Shown: positions 57,912-64,000 of the stretch, piece after piece
Position numbering within the stretch: position 1 is the first letter of the stretch
Layout of the letters: the number at the start of each line of letters is the position of its first letter
From: Brachypodium distachyon
Lineage: Eukaryota > Streptophyta > Magnoliopsida > Poales > Poaceae
Assembly (NCBI RefSeq): GCF_000005505.3
Contig: NC_016133.3
Location: forward strand, 32,450,737-32,514,736
Reading direction: 5' to 3'
Length of the DNA: 64,000 nt
Made by a program: the position numbers and the translations under genes
The notes under the pieces: generated by a model
The model's input: only the letters and a program-made list of their open reading frames with translations
Told to the model about the DNA's origin: nothing
Databases searched by the model: none

Positions 57912-58713
57912 CCACCTCTTCTTTCAAGGCACGGATAATTGGCGTCATCCAAGAGGGTGGATTGTCGATGACCATGTTAGTCTTCAAATTTTCATCAGAG
58001 TCATCGGCTTCTTCTCCTATGGATGGGGCACGGATCACCTCGAAGAATGCACCGGGTGGCAGAGGTTCCTTGGAACCGGCCGTTCGGGCCAATCTGTCGG
58101 CGAGGTGATTTTCTCCGCGTGGGATGCGCCGTGCCTCCATGCCCAGGAAGTACCGTTCCATCTTGCAAACTTCTTCAATGTACTTCTTCATCCTTTCATC
58201 AAGGCATTGATATGACTTGTCCATTTGGTTTATCACCAGCTGGGAGTCACCTTGGATGAGAAGGCGTCGAACAACCATGGCCTTTGCCAACCGGAGTCCG
58301 AGAAGAAGTGCTTCGTACTCCGCCATGTTGTTGGTTGCATCGAAGTCGAGGTGGGCGGCGTACTCCAAGATCTTCCCTTCGGGGCTGACGAGTACGACTC
58401 CAGCCCCCGCACCGTTGAGGTGTTTGGAGCCATCGAACCTCATTATCCAATGTGGTTCGGGGGGCCCAGCCTTGGGCGACGTCTCTTCAGGCGGGGCTAG
58501 CGGCGCATGCCACTCGGCCACGAAGTCGGCGAGGACCTGGGATTTTATAGCCGTTCTCGCGGTGAGCTCCAGCGAGAAGGGAGCCAGTTCTGTTGCCCAT
58601 TTGGCGATTCTCCCAGTGGCCTCCTTGTTGCCGAAGACTTCTTTGAGTGGGAACACCGTCGGCACCATGTTGGTGTGGCCCATGAAGTAATGACGGAGCT
58701 TTCGAGAGGCCAT
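57784..58713 (-). pseudogene. element 2 archaeal-type RNase H and linker
   Basis: One open frame of 309 codons. After the end of the first RNase H (VFGNKEATGRIAKWATELA) comes the second RNase H: MRFDGSKHLNGAGAGVVL (Asp), NNMAEYEALLLGLRLA (Glu), LIQGDSQLVINQM (Asp), ENHLADRLAR (Asp). The active site looks whole. The domain stands alone between the deleted RT and the integrase, and the frame ends in a TGA at 57784. Confidence 0.85.
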
Positions 58714-59273
58714 GAGGAGGGCGTACGCGATCTTTTCTATCTAGGTGTATCGACCCTTTGCTCCTCCCAAAGCTTTGCTCACGTAGTACACCGGGCGTTG
58801 CAACCCATCTTCTTTCTTCACGAGGGCTGCACTCACGGCGACCGGAGTCGCGGTGAGGTACAGGAGCAAAGGTTCTCCCTGCTTCGGGCTCATGAGGAGT
58901 GGAGGAGTTGACAAATAGCTTTTGAGTTCCACTCAAAGTTGTTAAGGCCCTTCAGGACTTTGGCATTTCTCCCCAATTGCTCTTTGAGGATGAGGCTAAC
59001 GAGGCGTTGGAATGTCGCACCGGCGTTTCTCAAACCAGAAGGCATTCTGCGATAGCAGAAGGTGCCAATGGCAGTGATGAAGTTGGTCTTCACCTCGTCT
59101 TCGTTGGCCATGTGGACTTGGTGATATCCCGAATAGGCGTCCAAGAAGCTCAACCTTTCGCATCCCGTCATGGAGTCGACTAGCTGGTCGATCCGCGGGA
59201 AAGGGTAGTCGTCCTTGGGACACGCCTTGTTCAGGTCGGTGAAGTCGACACACATCCGCCACTTGCCGTTGGC
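58714..59273 (-). pseudogene. element 2 reverse transcriptase, catalytic core deleted
   Basis: WRMCVDFTDLNKACPKDDYP, FLDAYSGYHQVHM and MPSGLRNAGATFQR are intact. LVSLILKEQLGRNA then passes directly into KVLKGLNNFEWNS, which normally lies more than 100 residues further on. The YVDD box and thumb are missing. A frameshift follows, then LKSYLSTPPLLMSPKQGEPL and the start of the first RNase H (58932-58741), which ends in a TAG. Confidence 0.88.
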
Positions 59274-60305
59274 TTAATTCACCAAGACCGGATTGGCCAA
59301 CCACTCGGGGTGCCAAACTTCTCGGATGAGTCCGGCCTCGGAGAGCTTCACAATTTCTTGCTTGATGACCTTGCTTCGCTCCATGGAGAGTTTCTGGAGT
59401 TTTTGCTTCACATGCGCCTTGTCGGGCCTTACGGCGTGTCGATGTTCCATGACGTCGCGTGAGACTCCTCCCATGTCAGAGGGAGACCAAGCGAAAAGGT
59501 CGGAGTTCTCCCGGAGTAGGTCAATGAGCTTCTTCTCGAGTTCGATTGAGAGGTCGGCCCCGATCTTCACGACGCGCGTGGCGTCATTGTCGGAGATGCG
59601 TATCTCCTTAAGCTCTCCCTCAGGAAGGGGCTTAGGGATGTAGCGCTCCGGGTGATTGGTCTTGGACTCACCTATGCCCGAGAGCACGTGGACACTTTTG
59701 GATGCTTCTCCCTTCTCGGCGCACTTAGTCTCGTGGCAATATAGCGTCTTCCTATCGGAGGATTGCTCACCACAGACCGTGATCACGCCTTTTGGGCCCG
59801 GGATCTTCATGCATAGGAAGTTGTGGTGGACGGCAGCGCTGAGGCGGTTCAAGGTCGTTCTGCTAAGGATGGCGTTGAAGGAGGCCTCCATGTCCACCAC
59901 GTCGAAGCGCACAAGCTCGGTCCGGTGATTAGTGGCATCTCCGTAAGTCGTGAGGAGCTCAATTTGGCCGAGCGGCTAGATGGACTTGCCTGGGACGAAG
60001 CCGGTTAGGGGGTAAAGCGACGGTTGCAAGGAACCGTTCTTGTATCCTCCTTGTGGCTCCATCAGCTTCTTTAGCGTGCTTAGGTACAAGATGTCGGCGG
60101 ACCTTCCGCCATCCACAAGTATTTTCTTGAGTTTGCAATTTGAGACGATGGTCGTCACGAAGAGGGCGTCGTCATGTGGGAAGCGTATCCCCTTAGTGTC
60201 TTCTTTGGTGAAAGAAATGGGTACACTCGACCACTTGGGTGGTGGCGTTGGGGTGAAGATTCCAACAATGTTGACTTCGCGCGCGTACTCCTTGCGTTGC
60301 CTCTT
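59274..60305 (-). pseudogene. element 2 protease and RT N terminus
   Basis: The protease active site reads ILVDGGRSADILY at about 60128-60090, with the Asp kept and Arg in place of the usual Ser. It is followed after a TAG (about 59976) by FDVVDMEASFNAILSRTTLN. The RT N terminus is seen as IREVWHPEWLANPVLVN, ending at a TAA (59274-59276) where Lys-Lys is usual. Confidence 0.82.
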
Positions 60306-62154
60306 TGACCCTCAGCCTGTGGCGGAGCCCCCGAGTATCACCCCGACATGGTGAGCGGGTTCTTGAAACGGGAGGTTCTCTTCCTTGGGCGAAGGGTCGG
60401 CAAGGAGGACGTTGGCGGGGCGCGGAGCCTCGGACGCCTTCTCGTCCCTGCGTCGGGCTTGCATTCGCGCTTGAAACTCTTCACGAGCTGCGATGAGGGT
60501 ATTACACTCTGCGGTGCTGTGGCTCGCCGAGTTGTGGATCAGGCATCTCCCGGCGCCTCCCTCAGCGGTGCGAGGAGGCTTCTTGGGCTGCCAAGTCTTT
60601 TGGGACGAGGTTTGCCCTTCGATGGCGAAGATCTTTCGGGCTTGATCGCCGGGCGCCTTCTTCCCCTGCCTCCTCTTCCTTTTGGAAGATGGTGCGGATG
60701 CCTGGAGCTGATCTGATGAGGGAGTCCCTTCGGGCGCGCCGCGTGGCGTGTACTTCTTGGCAATGTCTCCATCTTCGCCCCGAGCGTATTCTTGCAAGAT
60801 TCGGTAGAGCTCTTCGGTTGTCTTTGGAGGGTTGCGACTTAGAGCGCTATTCACTTCTCCTTGGAGAAGGCCTTGCATGCAAGCATCGATCACGGTCGTC
60901 GACAGCGGGTTGGCGATTTGGCTTCGGACCTTCGCAAAGCGATGGAGGAAGCTTCGGAGAGACTCTCACGGCCTTTGTTTCACGGCGTAAAGCTCGTGAG
61001 CTTTCATGGGTTCTTTGAAATTTCCCTGGAAGTCGGCGATGAAGACCTCCTGGAGGCGCTCCCACGAATGCACGGAATTTTTCCGCAGGTTATAGAACTA
61101 AGTTTGCGTCATCTCGGTGAGCGTGAGCGGGAAAAGGTTGCACATCTCGGCGGGGCCTCCACCCGCTGCTCGTATGGCGGTGGAGTAGACGTCCAGAAAT
61201 TGAAGAGGGTTGGACTCTCAGTCGTATGGCCGTATCATCGGCGGCTTGAACCTTGGCGGGAAAGCCGCGTCTTGGATCTCCCGTGTGAGCGGGTTAGAAG
61301 ATGGTCGGCCCTTCCGGTTTCTTCGGCAACGAGATCCTCCTTCGTTGGGGTCGCTTTCATCGCTAGAAGGATCACTCGGAGAGGGATCTCGGCGTCTTCT
61401 TGGAGGGGCGGAGCGTCGGCGAGGATTTCTTTCACCGCCGGCGAGGGCTCCGGACTTCGCTACTTGCTCGTTTCCGTGCACGCTGGGATCTTGTTCTCCG
61501 CAGGGCACATCTTGAAGCGGAGCTTGGTTGCCACCTTGTTCGGGCCCAGCGGGGGCAGCAAGGGGTGCTTGCGGGGCGCTCGCAAAGCGAGGTTGGTTCG
61601 GAGCGTGTGCGACTTGGAGAGCACCATGCGGCGGAAGTCCCCAATATGGGTGGTACCAAGGAGCTCCATGGGCGATCGCGGCGAGCACTAATGGAGGTAG
61701 TCCCGGGTTGGAGGGGTCGTAAGCCGGGACTCCTTGGTTTTCCGGCGCGGATCCCCCTGACGCCACATTGTTTCCCCTTGTAGGCTCCGAGGGCAAGGTT
61801 ACTACCGGTTGCAGGGGAGGCGGCGCGAAGCCCATTGAACGAGGCATACCGAGTCCCCTGTCCCTTGCGGGGGCAGAAATCGCAGGTAGCTCGCCGATCC
61901 TTGCCACCACGTTGGTGAGGACCGAAGGACTGCCTACGACGGTTTCGAGTGCTTCGGCTCCTTTGGGGACAGCCGGGAGGCGGGGGTGCGGCCACAACTT
62001 TTGTCGTAGCGCCCATGCTTGCGGCGACGTCTGGATTGGTGAGAATTTCTCCTTCCTCGGGAGCCCCCGAGGCGTTTGCTTTCTTCGTTTGTAACCGTGT
62101 AGATTTCGCGGCAAGTTGGGCATCCGATGAAGTAGGCTTCGTCGGTGCCATCAA
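60306..62154 (-). pseudogene. element 2 gag
   Basis: Blocks in two frames: an N-terminal Pro/Arg-rich region ending in FPPRFKPPMIRPYD (61218), then pieces of the gag domain (about 61215-60960: NPLQFLDVYSTAIRAAGG, WERLQEVFIADFQGNFKEPM), then 60893-60312 with LLQGEVNSALSRNPPKTTEE and a degenerate CCHC-like CLIHNSASHSTAEC. In-frame stops lie near 61215, 61100 and 60968. Arg/Ser tracts (PRRRSAPPRRRRDPSPSDPS) mark the linker. Confidence 0.82.
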
Positions 62155-62176
62155 ATTTTCAATTGTGGCAAGGGTT

Positions 62177-62193
62177 CCTCATGGTCGGCGCCA
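62177..62193 (-). other. element 2 primer-binding site
   Basis: TGGCGCCGACCATGAGG lies one base inside the 5' LTR. The TGGCGCC start is shared with element 1. The tRNA is not identified. Confidence 0.6.
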
Positions 62194-62194
62194 C

Positions 62195-63023
62195 TGTTGT
62201 TGTTCTAGAAAACAACAGGAGTAAGGGGTGCCAATGCTCGATGGCACAAGTGCGAGAATAGTATGTAGGGTGTGTACGCCGGCCTTATAGCGAAGGTCGC
62301 CGTACACTTAGAAAAGTTGACACGTCGATATTTTTTTAATAGGTTCGGTCGACCCTGTGGGTACGACTTAGTCCTATGTTAGGAGAGGCTTCGAGGGGGG
62401 TCGTTAGCCGGGTGTTTGGGCCGAATTCGTCTTCCCAAATCACCGATGGCGAGAGATCTCTAGGGGCCGCCTCGAACTTGGGCCGAACTTGTCTTCCGAA
62501 GTAGCGAGGTTGGGATACCCTCGAGACTCTAACCCGATCCCTCTACTTCGAGTCGAGGTCGTACTAGACGGCCCGGAACCTCGAAACTAGGCTTCCTAAG
62601 TCGCGTCCCTGAGGTCGAGTCGAGACTAGACTCGACCAAAGCACTCGAGAGCGGGCTCCTTAGGTTGCTCTAACCCTCTCTCCTTTGATCTTATTCCAAT
62701 GGAGAGTGAATGACACATGTCCCCATGGGGAGTATTTATAGCCAGAGGTCCATAACAAAAGACCATGACTACCCTTGAGGGAGAAAGAAAGTGAGGGCAA
62801 AGTGGTAAACTCATCCCTACACCTTTCTTGGTCCCTACTTAAGCTCCATTTCCCTTTTGACCATGGCATGAGAGGCTTGACTCGTTGACTCCTTTGACCG
62901 GCGCCTAGTTGGCATAGCTATGCCTTGTTGACAAATTGACCGGTCTTTGGGGATTAGTTGATTTGGTCGTCGCCATGTAGAATTGCGGCCCGGCCCATGT
63001 AAGAATTTTATTATATTACAACA
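62195..63023 (-). repeat. element 2 5' LTR
   Basis: 829 bp, complete. On the minus strand it runs from tgttgtaatataataaaatt to ctagaacaacaaca. TATA box GGCTATAAATACTCC lies at about 62729-62743. Confidence 0.92.
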
Positions 63024-63028
63024 TATAT

Positions 63029-64000
63029 TAGTCCCACTTGCTAGTGTTTTTATCAGAATTTTGGCAGCAATGTCATCACCATCTCAGTATTTGCAATAGA
63101 TTTGATTGTTTACATTAGAAATTGGAGATGGGTCTACAGATCGCCGCTACCAGTTGAATCTGTCCCAAGCGTAGAGATTTGGAAAGGAAGGACTTCAAAT
63201 TTTACAAAACAATAAATACACCATCATGTTTTAATTCTTCTACCATATATGCACCACTTCGAATTTGGTCAGTTCCTCCTGCATAACTAAAAAGTTTGTT
63301 TCCAAATATGCGACTAGTCGGTTGGTCGGCTAGGTCTTCACTCTTCGGTATCTATCAGACTCCAAGTTGTGTCAGCTTATTTACGTACATGCCAAAAAAA
63401 CACCTTCAATAGAATTTCACGTGCATATGGAATGCATGTTTCAGATAATAAGATGTTTTTTCTTTGTCCTAAGTCAAATGTTGACCAATATTATAAAAAA
63501 ATGTACGAATATCTACAATATCAAGCAACTATACTGCGGATATATATAATGATAAAGTTGTGGATGTTAGTATTTGATCAAACCTTGAAAAAATAGACTT
63601 AGGACAAAGTTAGAACATTTTGTAATTTAGAACAGAGTGAGTCATAGAGTTTGAGCATATACTTCAGCAGTTCACTTGAACTACCCAATGCAATATCGTA
63701 GAAAAAACATGTGAAGCTTGAATTCAACTTTTTATATATAAATAATTTGAGCTTACTCCGTATAAAAACTGTCATATTATCCTACATATGCTGCTTACGG
63801 TAGACTTCATCGCAGATCATCATCCAGTTTTTTTTTCTCTCTTTCTTGCTCTTGAACTTAATCATCAAAAGTCTGCTGCACAGCACAGTGTTCATCTTTT
63901 CTGCAAAAAAGAAGAAGAACAGTGTTCATCTTGTCTATGTATGAATCGGTCTTAGTAATCGCATTGAAATTACCTTAGAGACTAGATCAAGTCGTTAAGA
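63029..64000. other. right-edge intergenic DNA
   Basis: AT-rich sequence with one MITE remnant (63430-63641). No gene seen. Confidence 0.5.
63430..63641. mobile_element. Stowaway-like MITE remnant
   Basis: The left part ctttgtcctaagtcaaatg is mirrored by gacttaggacaaagttagaa on the right, continuing to atttagaacagagtgag. The left terminus is degraded. It shares sequence with the outer MITE at 41285-42130. Confidence 0.5.

Larger units (their letters stand above)
50306..63023 (-). mobile_element. Gypsy/Tat-type LTR retrotransposon 2, 12.7 kb
   Basis: Outer ends are TG...CA and the flanks are a perfect tatat duplication (50301-50305 and 63024-63028). Genes run on the minus strand: 5' LTR 63023-62195, gag, protease, RT, archaeal-type RNase H, integrase, then an oppositely oriented accessory gene, then a shortened 3' LTR (about 50882-50306). 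The extra RNase H puts it in the Tat lineage, but the LTRs are unrelated to those of element 1. RT lacks its catalytic box, and stops occur in several domains, so the copy is dead. Confidence 0.93.

Noticed and set aside
50306..63023. Element 2 as two independent solo LTRs
   Set aside because: The outer tatat duplication and the ordered pol domains between them show one element.

Overview
This is nuclear DNA from a grass, most likely a pooid. The evidence is three intron-containing plant genes with GT-AG introns, embedded in layered grass-type transposons: Stowaway and Tourist-like MITEs, a tRNA-derived SINE, LINE remnants, a Mutator-like element, a miniature LTR element, a solo LTR and two 13-kb Tat-type Gypsy elements. 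The species is an inference; no sequence search was possible.

Layout. 1-9.5 kb: the 3' two-thirds of a KIN-7 kinesin with a C-terminal RING finger (+ strand, 17 exons, 5' end outside the window), with an antisense LINE fragment in its 2.9-kb intron. 9.6-12.9 kb: a Stowaway MITE, then a SINE split in two by a 1.67-kb LTR insertion, then another Stowaway. 13.27-16.44 kb: a complete ten-exon SH3P2-type gene (BAR-like region plus SH3, + strand). 17.5-23.2 kb: a 5'-truncated LINE whose poly(A)/target-site junction received a 5.2-kb Mutator-like element with ~260-bp inverted repeats and a perfect 9-bp duplication. That element holds a broken transposase gene and, on the other strand, an intact-looking two-exon GRF zinc-finger gene. 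25.3-26.3 kb: an inverted LTR fragment and a 287-bp TRIM/SMART-like element. 26.27-39.84 kb: Gypsy/Tat element 1 (+ strand), TSD tagag. 39.9-42.2 kb: a MITE and SINE nest. 42.72-46.01 kb: a complete two-exon CYP84A ferulate/coniferaldehyde 5-hydroxylase gene (- strand). 48.48-49.79 kb: a solo LTR. 50.31-63.02 kb: Gypsy/Tat element 2 (- strand), TSD tatat. The right edge is sparse DNA with one MITE remnant.

The three host genes are functionally independent: microtubule motor, membrane and autophagosome trafficking, and syringyl lignin synthesis. All retroelement polyproteins have stop codons, frameshifts or deletions, so neither Gypsy copy is autonomous. The most unusual features are: (i) both Tat elements carry an oppositely oriented, TATA-equipped accessory unit with a gypsy-type transposon domain (PF04195-like); (ii) the GRF zinc-finger gene lies inside the Mutator element; (iii) there are several nested insertions whose order can be read from exact target-site duplications. 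I saw no clearly undescribed biological system. The accessory genes carried by the transposons are the best candidates for follow-up.
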